Assembly: GCA_000934455.1 (NCBI GenBank)
Contig: JXUT01147358.1
Span: 1-29,090, forward strand
Reading direction: 5' to 3'
DNA from: Apostichopus parvimensis
Taxonomy: Eukaryota; Echinodermata; Holothuroidea; Aspidochirotida; Stichopodidae
DNA: 29,090 nucleotides
The number at the start of each line of letters is the position of its first letter. Positions within the stretch are counted from its first letter, which is position 1. This document shows positions 1 through 11,500 of this stretch, piece by piece. The translations under genes were made by a program, and so were the position numbers. The notes under the pieces are model-generated. The model made no database searches, was not told where the DNA came from, and was given only the letters and a program-made list of their open reading frames with translations.

Positions 1-1678
1 GTTGCAAAGATATTCCTTGGCTAAGTGAAAAATTACAAACCCAGTTGGGGGAACATGCTCAATGGACATCACCAGATATTTGTAACGAAATACTTGAAAT
101 TGTTGCAAATCTTGTCCTCCAGCTGATAAGATCCGAATCAAGGACAACGGGATTGCAGTCACTTATAATGGACGAAACCTCGGATATTAGTCATATCGAA
201 CAAGTCGCGATGTGCATTCGCTATATTTTTGAGGGGAAAACTAAAGAGTCATTTATAGGATTTTATCCCACCAAGTCCACAGATGGCGAAAGTTTGTACA
301 AGTTAGTGTTAGAAGTGTTTGGTAAACTTGATTTACAACTAGACACTATAGTTGGAGAATGTTTTGACGGCGCTTCAAACATGAGTGGAGTAAACCGTGG
401 ATTAGCCACTCGCATGAAAGAATGTTCACCATTAGGCATATATGTTCACTGCTATGGACATTTGTTGAATTTGGCGATTCAAGACACCTTGACACCAGGT
501 CCATTGCGTAATGCTCTTGGAACTACGCAGAGCCTGTACAATTTTCTAGAAGGAAGTCCTAAGCGACATGCTGTATTTAGTGACATAGAAGTTGACAAGG
601 AACACATGATCCACTCTCTTAAATCACAGAGTGTTACCCGATGGTCATGTCGCTGGCAAGCAGTCAAAGCCATTCTTAGCCAGATGACTCGTATAATCAA
701 AGCATTGCTCACACTATCCGAGGATCGAGACCCAAAGACTTATTCTGATAGTCGTGCACTTCTAAATGCTGTATGTGATTTTGAGTTTGTTTTTGGTTTA
801 TATGTATTAAAGTTAATACTATCGAATACTAGCAGCCTTAGTCAGTACCTCCAGGGAAAGTCAGTGGATGTAATATCGGCAAAAAGGAGTGCAGATGCAA
901 CAAGACAAACACTCAAAGATTGTAGAAATGATGAAATGTTTGAACTTGTTTGGAAACAAGCTGAACTCCTCGGTAACAACATCAAAGAATGTATAGCGGA
1001 TACAGACTATGAATTCAAGGAACCAAAGCTTCCAAGAGCACGTAAGCCACCTCGTCGACTTGAGGTTCTCATGGGACAACAGGAGCTGGCGAAGCACAGC
1101 AGTACACCACTCCACGAGATTATTATCGTATCGATACTTATTTTTGTAGCATAGACAAAGTGGTTTCCGAGATGGAATCGAGGTTTGATGTGGATGACCA
1201 GAGCGTACTTTGTGCCCTCGGTGACATTGTATTAAATGAAGCTACAACTGCAAGTAGTTATGATAAAGTAGCAAGATATTATGATTTAGATCGAGACATT
1301 CTCGAAGCTGAAAAGAAGAGTTTCATTAACTGTAGAAAACGAATTAAGCAAACCATTCCTCTGGATTCTGGTCATTCTGCAGCAAATGTTGTGGAATATA
1401 TGTACGCGTACGATCAACATAACATTTTGTGTACATTTTATAAGTGTGCGTGCATTCTTGCAACTATCCCAGCAACGTCGTGTTCTGCAGAAAGGGCCTT
1501 CAGTGGCCTACGCAGATTAAAAACATATTTACGAAACACTATGGGGCAACAAAGACTCAATAACCTTGCAATTCTGAACATTGAACGAGAGTTTACGAAC
1601 AAAATAATGCAAGGACAAATGGAAGACATTATAAATATTTTTGGAAGCAGGCGGGGCAGAAATTGTTACTTTCATTGA
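1..1678 (+). pseudogene. hAT-family transposase (ZMYM1/DUF4371 type), 5'-truncated by the window and frameshifted
   Basis: The reading frame is already open at base 3 and runs to a stop at 1154, so the N-terminus lies outside the window. A second open stretch in another frame, reaching the stop at 1678, continues the same protein; similarity of the flow of sequence places one frameshift near 1105-1125. The first part has the DUF4371/RNase-H-like core: an acidic DETSD motif near 170-186, then CFDGASNMSG near 360-386, then a conserved VHCYGHLLNLAIQD stretch near 450-486. The second part holds the C-terminal hAT dimerisation domain with SCSAERAFSGLRRLKTYLR (about 1477-1533), which carries the expected catalytic Glu. 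Known: hAT transposases use a D-D-E triad and insert their element by cut and paste. The frameshift implies the copy is dead, unless it is a sequencing error. A domesticated ZMYM1-like gene is less likely because a terminal inverted repeat follows at 2030-2052. Confidence 0.85.
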
Positions 1679-2029
1679 GAACTTTTTTGTACAGCTAAAC
1701 GATTCAACCAGTCATGCATAATATGCACAACTGTTTGAGGGGATGTCGGTGAATGAAATGCCTGGTGAGTAGAATTGCACCAGCACCTATATATTCGGTA
1801 ATTCACCAGTGTGTTTTTCAATGGTTAAACTTATATTATTGAAGGAAATAAATATCACCATTATGGAAGGGTAGTAACACGGCAAAAGATTGTATGTAAT
1901 TGCATGCGATGTAATAACCGATGCATGCCTATATGATATGTACAATAACACGTTGGAAGCGCGCGGAGCACGGGAAAAATTTTGGTTATATTTTTCGGGC
2001 AAGTCGTTACAGCCCCCCCAAATCAAATT

Positions 2030-2052
2030 GGGCTCCTACGCCTATGCCACTG
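2030..2052 (-). repeat. Right terminal inverted repeat of the hAT element
   Basis: The last bases, read inward from 2052 on the minus strand, begin CAGTGGCATAGGCGTAGG, a hAT-style terminus. The host sequence following 2052 starts ACATAACA, which would be the candidate 8-bp target duplication to look for on the unseen left side. Confidence 0.6.
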
Positions 2053-2354
2053 ACATAACAGTTTACCTGCCTCGGGTATTTTTATAGGCTCTCAAAGTAG
2101 TACACGGGAAATTTGAGCTGTGCTAGTGACTTATCCACGCTCCTTTCCTTTGCTAGGCTTGGTGAATTGATTAGATGACATATAGGCTAATGTTACAGAC
2201 TAACAATCTTGAAAGTCCAAGAAGTGAGCAGTGGGGAAAATTGAACGGCAGCCTTACTAAAGGGTGGATTTTCAAATGGTGTGCAGCAAAGTTAGTTATT
2301 AGCCTGACCATCAATTTATCATACAAACCAGTCACCTAACTGCATGGAACTATC
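2053..2354. other. Spacer between hAT element and CATSPERG 3' end
   Basis: No open reading frame with recognisable content, no repeat and no RNA gene were seen in this stretch of about 300 bases. Confidence 0.5.
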
Positions 2355-2360
2355 TTTATT
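2355..2360 (-). terminator. Candidate AATAAA polyadenylation signal of CATSPERG
   Basis: TTTATT on the plus strand reads AATAAA on the minus strand, about 155 bases after the predicted CATSPERG stop codon at 2513-2515. Spacing is reasonable for a short 3' UTR. Based on motif only. Confidence 0.45.
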
Positions 2361-2512
2361 TCATTTGCATCAAACTGCATTACATGGAAAAGAATGATTG
2401 GTGATAAAGTCCCACTCATAGTGATATGTGATTGTTTACAATAGAAACTGTGCGAATCCTTGTCATAACCTTGAGGATCAAATTTGTAGCGTTTGGACAC
2501 TGTTGACCTCAA

Positions 2513-2529
2513 CTAAATTTGAACTTCCA
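2513..2529 (-). CDS. CATSPERG: CATSPERG exon 21 (last four codons and stop)
   Basis: Chosen because CTGTTTTGTTTCCAG just above 2529 is the strongest acceptor downstream of exon 20 in the right phase; it adds V-E-V-Q-I and a TAG stop at 2513-2515. Weaker acceptors further along also give very short tails, so the final few residues are uncertain while the rest of the protein is not. Confidence 0.55.
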
Positions 2530-5500
2530 CTGGAAACAAAACAGCATTCTTGTAATCACTAAGACAGATGCACAGTAAAGGTATGAATTTCAAACAAACC
2601 TTTTTCCTCTTAAGTTGTCAAGTTTTCAAGCTGACACATCACATCGCATTTACCTACATACATAAACACACACACACACACATCTTGACTGCACATTCTG
2701 TTTTCCCATTTACTCAAAGAGGATGATTCTTTGTGATAATCAGCTAGCCTTCTGGTTACAAGTATATTCACTATATGGTAGTAAAATTCGACAGTTATTT
2801 CTTCCAGTAAGTTGAGCTGTTAATCAGACTTACCTGAACCAGATGCTGATGTCTGAATGCCCCACTCTCTGGAGCCCATATTAGGGTGTACCTTGAACCC
2901 CTGCTGCGCCCAGAGTTTAGTGCGCTGCCAGATCCGTTTCTCGTTCCAGTCACAGAGTAAGAATAAACCAATGATACCACATGAAAGAAGCATACACCAC
3001 TGTGGACACACAAAATCATGAAAAAGTTGGAAAACATGTTTCACGTGCCATACATCGCACCACATTGTGTAGGACCAGCTGTTAATCTAACCAGGGAAGT
3101 ATTGCCCTGTCAGGGTAATAGTTGCATGTTGCATTGACTTTTTCAATTGTCTCCTTAATTCATTCATATTTCTCATCAAACGTTGGCTTATTCTCTTCAC
3201 TCTGTCTGGACTGCAGCATTAACATTAGACAATTTTCTTTTTCACATTTGATAAAATGGAATGACATTTTTTCAGCAATGCACTAATATCTTCATGATTT
3301 GCAATGAATATTCATGATAAGTTGTCTTTGGCCAAAATTAAAAGCCAGTTTCCTCACTCTACCTACCAAAAATGATTTCTGTCAAAACATAGCAATATGA
3401 AAAATAAGTTTTACACCTGAATACTACAGTGTACACTTTTTAAACCGCTCTATTCGTTTGCCACGTGGCCATCATAGAGTCACACTGAAAACAAAATGGA
3501 TGAATGCTTCATAAATGACGAAAACTCAATAATATCATATCGATAAGTTAGACATATGGCAAAATATGATTTTGATAGCTTTATGAACTCAGAAAAACCT
3601 TTATGTAACACTTACAGCAACAATTCTCACTGATCTCTGAGAGCTAATGGGTAAACCGTGAACTTTCACCATAAACTGCACCGTATACTCGCAATACGAG
3701 GAAGCACTTGCAACATCTCTAAAATAAAAATAAAAACAGAAAAAAATTAATTTATAGAAACTATTTTGTATCTTAATAATAAAGTTTACAAAATGAATAA
3801 ATAAATTTCCTTTTGTGATGTTTTTTTTCTTTACCTTTTCTAAAACCATTGGAGTTAAATCTTTAGTATTTGCTAAAGCAGCTAAACAAACAAGTTTAGT
3901 GTACTTGCTTGTATCAGATTTTCAGAATCTCAAACTAAACAGCTAAACATACATAAATAGGAAATCCTTTCGGTAATCTCAAACTGCATGTTATCATTTG
4001 CATCGCAGAGTATTCAAGGCATAAATGAGGCTGAATCAACTCACATTATAGAATATTGTTAGAATGTAAACAAAACAAAATAAATTGCTCAAATTTACAT
4101 TTTTTTGTTAAACTTCCACATATCGATATTCCCAATAGGTATGTTTTGCCTTCAGTCATTCTCAAACTTCATGGCTGCTATTGTGTTACTTACAACAGCA
4201 AGAAAAACGAAATAATTACTTGTTTGATACTTCAACAAGGAATGTATATTCAGGCATCCACGGAAAATTTAACGGCTGATCAGAACAGGGAGAAAACTGC
4301 TTGCATCTCCAGACAAGTCCATTATTCTTCCTGTTGAAGACGTGAGCTGTGGCCTCTTTGGATGCTGCGAGAGGCACCCAAACGAGAGTATTGCTGGAAT
4401 TACAAAACAATGAATATCTTCAATTTGTAATCATTTAAAGCAATATCTGTAAGACTGCCATTTATTAAATTTGAAAACATCATCTGTGGCAGTTCACTGC
4501 CTATATAGAGGTCGATCAGACATAAAAGTGCTTCAGGGAACTGCTGCAATGTCCACGACTGTTCCAACTTTTTACTCTACTTTCAGCTTATTTCTGTAGT
4601 GGTGAAGGGTTGCTGGCCAAAAAGGGTAACATATTTGTAGTGAAAAGGTAGCCCAATTGCTTTCCCTGACTTTAATAATCGTTACGTTATAAACTTTGAC
4701 CTATGCATGTTTTTATCTGTAGTATATATAGAAAATCAGAAGATGAACATCAGTATTTGAAAAAAGATAGGGGAGTGTGGGGGTGGGGGATTCACTCTTT
4801 TACATTTGGTAGGATATTAATTAGTTGATTCCAATGATCAGGAAAAGGGACAATTGTGAACAAGTCTGTCTGTTTTAAGAGATGAGGCTCTATGAAAACT
4901 GATCTTCATGTGTAATCATCTCATAAATAGGTCTTTAAAACAGACAGAAAGCTAAAAGGTAAAAAGCTGTACATTAAGTGGGGAGTTAAGGCTGCAATAT
5001 AAAATGGCCATTCTTCATAACTGTGCTAGAGTAGCTCTAAAGACCACAGTTGTCTTTGTGTGACAATTTCTGTCAACTTTAAGGTGTCAGACTCACAAAC
5101 TGTACTTTATCCTTAATTTTTTGACAAATTTTTGTTAAAAGTATGTTTTCAAGTGAAGGTGTTATCCAGAAAATTGGTAATATTATCTTATAAAATTGTT
5201 GAACTTATTTACCTATCCAGCCAGTTATACTTGGATATCTCTTCTTGAGTGAAGTAACTCATCTCATCTTCCTGGGTCCCTTGGCCACCAATGACCTTTA
5301 AGGTATACCCTCCTGTAAATGGCTTCGACTTCCCAATGGTCACGTCTAGTACTTTAAAGAGGGGGTGAAATTCTGGAGAAAAACAAGAACATGATTGAAA
5401 ACAACAACAACAAACTCACTTCCCTTCCCCTTTCCCTTCCCCCGCTCATCCTTCAAGGAGTGATTGATCTGCTGTCGTAGGTAAAATGGAACACTTAAAT

Positions 5501-8500
5501 TAAAAATTTAGGAATGTAGAGGGAAGACTTAAGAAACATTGAGCAAACCAGAAGACCATAGGAAACTGATAACTACTGTCTATATATGCCAACTTTTAAT
5601 ACTTTAGATTGTACAGCTACTACTTCATTATATGATTGGTTTGTTTTCTTTTGTTGGGGGGTGGGGGAAGGGAAGGTGGGGTACAAAATTTCTCGAGAGT
5701 TGCTGAAAACTGTTTGCTTTCACATGCATATTGATCTTCTTATGGAAAAAACAAAAATTTAGGATTTAGAGTTTAGAGTTTATACTTCTCCCTCTGTATT
5801 GATGTTCAAAATTTAAATTAAATCAATGTGGAGTCCCAAAGACCCCCTCAATAAAACACGAAAAGCAAGAATAAAACCAAGGTATGGATCACATTGAAGC
5901 AGTAAGACAATGGCTAGCTGGAAACAGAATTAATGCATATGAATAGCCTGGTATATAATGGAAGTAACAAAGACAATCCTTACCATGTTTGAAATAAACA
6001 CAGGGGAGATTTGGATCCACCTGAGGACATTCATATACACTGTTGATACCATTGTAGAGAATAGTGGCGTTAATGTCATACTGTAGGACCTTACCAGGGG
6101 GACAGCCGTGGAGTACAGTCATTCCTATGAGACCCTGGTGGAATGAGGGGGAATAAAATTAGAGCGTACTTGTGAAGGAAATTCCACAAAATCATGGGGA
6201 ATCTGTACACAAGATAATAAACACATGTCATTCCTGTGCCATTGAAACTGAAAAGCAGTTACTCATGATAGGGGACAGTAAACTTTTTTGAAACAAAAAA
6301 CTACAAATTTTCCAGAAGATTTTCAAGTATCAAATTTATGCTTTTGCACCTTATAGTAAAAATTCAACAAAATCATGGAAAATCTCTGCACAAGATGATA
6401 AACACATTTAATTCATGTGCCATTGAAACTGAAAAGCAGTTACTCATGATAGGGGACAGTAAACTCTTTTGAAACAAAAAACTACAAATTTTCCAGAAGA
6501 TTTTCAAGTATCAAATTTATGCTTTTGCACCTTATAGTAAAAATTCAACAAAATCATGGAAAATCTCTGCACAAGATGATAAACACATTTAATTCATGTG
6601 CCATTGAAACTGAAAAGCAGTTACTCATGATAGGGGACAGTAAACTTTTTTGAATAAAAATCTACAAGTTTTCCAGAAGATTTTCAAGTATCAAATTTAT
6701 GCTTTTGCACCTTACAGTAACTTCAGGCACAAACCGCTGTCTGATGCCCGACATGAAACACGCAGGGTTCTGCAACCTGGGTCCCTAGGTTCCACCTCCC
6801 CCCAACCCCTCCTCCTTTCTTGGGTTACCTTAGTCTCTGTCTTGTCATTGGTTTCTTCAAAACAACTGAGAGCAGAATTCCAGGCTTCAAGTGTAAAAGA
6901 TGACACCTGTAGCAGCCTCCCAGGAGGTGCTTTATGACCAATGCTAGCTAAGTCCTCCAAAGTAACCTATTTTGAGGTGAAAGATTAAATGTTGTAGATT
7001 ATGAGAGGGCCAGCACTACTTTAATTATTACTTAAAACATATATTACTATATAATATACTCCAAGGGTAGTCATCCCTTTTAAGAATTAAAGAATACACT
7101 ATCTCTGGTAGAAATCACCTAACTAAACATATAGAGAGCTAAAGTGACATAACACCTAACAGTAGACCAAAAATGATCATCTTAGGAGGTTAAATGCTCT
7201 TATTTGAGTTTGAAATTATCTATGGAAGTTTCTATTTCTCGCTCTTGAGTGTGGTACTAAGGTAGGAGACACTAAGAGTGGTAATTAACCCAAGGACATT
7301 TAAATATGACATACCAAACAAATGGCTTTAAATACTACGTATGGAAAGCATACTTACAGTGTATTCAACTGTGTCTCTGAGATAATCTACTCGACGAAAT
7401 AAATTGACTTGTAGCAAGTTCAAAGCTGATACTTCAACCATCATTTGGATGAGATCCAGATTCTGGTGATGGTATAAACCTGAGGATGAAAATTGTAAAT
7501 TATAGAACATTATCCAAAATTGACCAGAATCAAATCCCAGCGATGCCTTATTTTACTACAATAATTACTGTATATGATAGAGGTGTACTTGAATACCTAA
7601 TAATCAATAATTGATGAAGGATTTTTCTCATTTCTCAGTTTTCTAATAATCCTGAAAAATTGTAGATTTATTAAATAATGGCACAAGTAACGGGATAAAG
7701 ACAAGAATATTTACAAATTCAAAAAATCCAAAGTGTTGTTCGACAAGTGGACACTACAACAAAGATGGACAATGTCATTGCGTCCTTCACTTACCGGCCT
7801 CTTGCTCTTCATGTGACCAACCTCTCAGCTCTATCTTGAACTGGTAGGAGTCACCTTTATCCAAGAACACTTCAGCAGGAAGTGAAAATACTCTGCCTTC
7901 CCTCACCTGCAAAGATTTCAGAGAGAAAAGAAACAGTTATCAAACTTCTTTTCTACTGGAAATAAAACATATCTTTAGGTAGGTTAAAAAGAGTTCCAAG
8001 GAACTCACGATCTTTATCCTAGCAGGATCTTTATCAGAAACGAATTGGATCCTTCTGGGATCGAAATGTTAAGATCAGAAAATTGTAAACACGTCAAAGA
8101 TAATGAGCACTACCCACCCCCCCCCCTCCCCTGTCAAATAAATTTAATGTATGTTGCAAAGGTGTGTCCCATCAGCTAAAATAAAATTGGTAACAATTCA
8201 TTAAACACCGATTTCAGAAATGTATATAATTGTCTTGCAATTACCTGCATTCCACCATTTCTATATGGCTGTAAGGTAATATGAATACCAATTGGTAACA
8301 GACGGTTTCTAAACGAGACAATTACCTGTATTCCACCATTTCTAAATGGCTGTAAGGTAATATGAATACCGTGTGGTAACAGAAGGTTTCTATGCAAGAC
8401 AATTACCTGTATTCCACCATTTCTAAATGGCTGTAAGGCAATATGAAAACCAATTGGTAACAAACGGTTTCTATACAAGACAATTACCTGTATTCCACCA

Positions 8501-11500
8501 TTTCTAAATGGCTGTAAGGTAATTATGAATACCATGTGGTAGCAGACGGTTTCTATGCAAGACAATTACCTGTATTCCACCATTTCTATATGGCTGTAAG
8601 GTAATTATGAATACCATGTGGTAGCAGACGGTTTCTGTGCAAGACAATTACCTGTATTCCACCATTTCTAAATGGCTGTAAGGTAATATGAATACCAATT
8701 GGTAACAGACGGTTTCTATATATGAAGTCATGGTAGGCCTCCAGAGGCTTTCTCAGATTCAAAAATTGTTCCAAAGGGTTATGTAGGTCACCAGCATAGG
8801 CCTGCCAAAGAAGAAAAAGAAAACATATGAAATTTACAGATAATTGTTATCAAATTGTGTTCCAACGACACCAGTGCATGTGACAAAGCAAAGGGTTTAT
8901 ACATTCAATTGGATGACACCTCTATCGCAGCAATACAAAAATTACATTCAGCTGTTTGTAACGAGAGGACAACATTTTCCAATCTGGAATACATTTTTAT
9001 AGAAGTTTTTCTAAAGGTTTACTGTTTGACTTGCCTCGTTTGATATGTGGGATTAGAAGAGCTCTGATAAATCCATTATTTGCCAAACCCTTAATATAGT
9101 CTACTCTAACAGCAGATGTACCTATATGCCTAGAAAATAGCTTAAATATAAGAACTGGGACAAAACTTGTAATAAATGTTGTGGCTCAAGTTTCACCTAT
9201 TTGCATCCTCCTCTGAGTGAGAAGAAAATTTTATCTTAGTGTTAGCATTCAACATTGCATCAGGGAGGTATGGAATTCTGTAGGAAATATTATAACATCA
9301 TTTAAAATAATAAGTATATATATTTTAAATTTTTTTGCATATATAATATTAATAATTTTCTAAACAATAAACCCAAACTATTGCTTACAGGTAATCAGTA
9401 TTGAGATCTCCTGCCCCCCACCCCCTCCACCAGGCATCTCTCCTTCCCATTATGGTAGAAAGTCAAATAGCTGTGAATTGTCAAAAAAGTCACATCCTCT
9501 TATGGCCATTCTAAAAAGCATTTGCCAAGGACAGGAGACATGAAATTATCTAATTTTCACATAACATTATTTATCATGTCAAAGGTCATAGGAATGGTGT
9601 CTTGCACACTCTTAGCAATGTTTCAGCATTGATGAAAATGTTGAGGTCATGTTGACAACCTTTCAATTATTGATTTATTTCAAAATAAAGACTTACCATT
9701 CTCCTGCCTTTCTCCCTCAAGTCCAGAATCAGATGGAGAAGTCCTTGATAGATGAGCAGTGAATTCTCATCATGAACGATGCTCATCGTCAGACTGGGAG
9801 GACGGAGTTCGTAGTGCTCCTGCCTCTCAACAGAGCTGAGTTCGGTGGAGACCAACAGCCTACTGAATGGACAAGATGGAGTCTCTTCCTTGTTAGTTGT
9901 CATCGTTCCTGCTCTCAGAGGAGCAGATTCTTTCTCTAACTGTGTAATCCTGACAGCTGGTATGAAACGGGATGAGAGGGATAGCTTACCACCATCCTCG
10001 CTGACAATAACCTGGATTGAAGATGAAAACTAATGTTCTTGATTCTTGACAAAGGAAAGGAATTCCAAACACCTTCTTTGTTTCTAAAGTTTACAAGAGA
10101 AAGGAATTCCAAACACCCTTCTTTGATTCTTTACAAAGGAATTCCACACACCATTCTTTAATTGTTTACAAAGGAGAGGTATTCTAAACACCTTTTTATC
10201 TTATTTACAAAGGAAAGTTAATCCAATCACCTTCTTTGTTTCTTTACAAAGGAAAGTTATTTCCAAACACCTTTATAAATTTCTTTACAAAGGAAAGTTA
10301 GTGCAAACACCTTTTTTATTCTTTAGAAAGGAAAGGTATTCCAAACACCTTCTTTGTTTCTTTACAAAGGTAATGTATTCCAAACATCTTTCTTATATGC
10401 AAACACGAATCTCAAAGCTAAAATGAACACCCAACACATTACAAAACTGCTATTAGAAAGCAAAAAGGAACCATGCATACCTCTCGTAAAGCAAAGTAAC
10501 TATCAAAATACACTGAGATAGTTTTGACCATTTGGTTGACTTCTGATGACATAGTGAGGACTTCATTGAGCTGCCACCCAGATGATGGTCGTAGTTTCGT
10601 CAGAGAGACAGTTGACCCGTAGGAACCGTACCAAATCTATCAGAAGTATAGTACGGGTATATGTGTATCAAAAATTATGAAATTAATTTGTTTTCAGAAA
10701 AGAATCATACTAAACATTACACAATTGTATTCCATTTATCATTAAATTCATTCAGTCAAGTGTAATCCTATCGGCAACGAAAGCTAGAAATTATTTAATT
10801 TCTCCTAAAAACTACTAATAAATTTTTAATTAGCCTTTGTACCAGTTGATGAAAATATTGTACCATCTTCCATGGTTCTTACATTCTAAGACTGGTTGGT
10901 TTAGGTCTGCTGTGAAAGTTTTGTAGTCATAGGGCAAATTTTCCCCAAGGTATTTAAAGTTCCTTCTTTACAACTTTTTTTTTCTATTCAATACCTGGTT
11001 AAGTACTCATGTTTAGCAAAGACAAGAGGAGCATGCCCATAGATAGGAGAAAAGGGGCGGGACGTGGGGGGGGGGGGATATAACCTATGGCCAATAACAC
11101 TTGAAGCTTGAAGACCTTCATGGATTTTGTCTTGGAGTTAAACATACCTCTTGGTTCTTATTCAGTATCACCATCTGACCATCAGCACTTGTAGTTAAGA
11201 GAATGATCTCAGCCGATTTATAATCAGTGACTTGATACCAGGTAACTCCTTCATCTGGGCTGCATTGATGCAGAGTACAATAAAATAACATTAGTATACA
11301 ATTACATAAACATGACAAATAACATTCATCTGTCCTCCAGACAGTAAGACTTAGAGGAATGGGGGGGGGATGGGGGGCAGGGTGTTGTAACAAATACAAA
11401 ATCAAGCAGTTAGAAGATATAAATGTGAAAACAAAACAACAATAAACATGTACAATATGAATATTCTTGTTTTTCTCTGTGTGAAAAATGAGAATTCTTC

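Larger units (their letters stand above)
1..2052 (+). mobile_element. hAT DNA transposon, 3' portion
   Basis: The transposase remnant is followed by about 370 bases of non-coding sequence that ends at 2052 with a terminal-repeat-like sequence, read inward on the minus strand as CAGTGGCATAGGCGTAGGAG. CAGTGGC(G/A)TAGGC ends are typical of hAT elements. The 5' end is outside the window, so the matching inverted repeat and target duplication cannot be checked here. The sequence just inside the end (about 1960-2040) is rich in G/C runs, in contrast to the AT-rich surroundings. Confidence 0.7.
2530..5983 (-). other. CATSPERG introns 16-20
   Basis: Intron 20 (2530-2833) has a short CA repeat at about 2668-2683. 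Introns 19 (3000-3615), 18 (3719-4219), 17 (4394-5212) and 16 (5373-5983) hold AT-rich unique sequence with short homopurine or homopyrimidine runs (for example near 4770 and 5420-5445). No nested gene was seen. Confidence 0.6.

Noticed and set aside
2341-2390. Alternative CATSPERG last exon starting at the AG near 2374
   Set aside because: It would add one residue then TGA and would place AATAAA only about 15 bases after the stop; the acceptor at 2530 is stronger.
3601-3849. Single continuous ORF around CATSPERG exon 19
   Set aside because: Only 3616-3718 is exon; the remainder translates the intronic T-rich tract.
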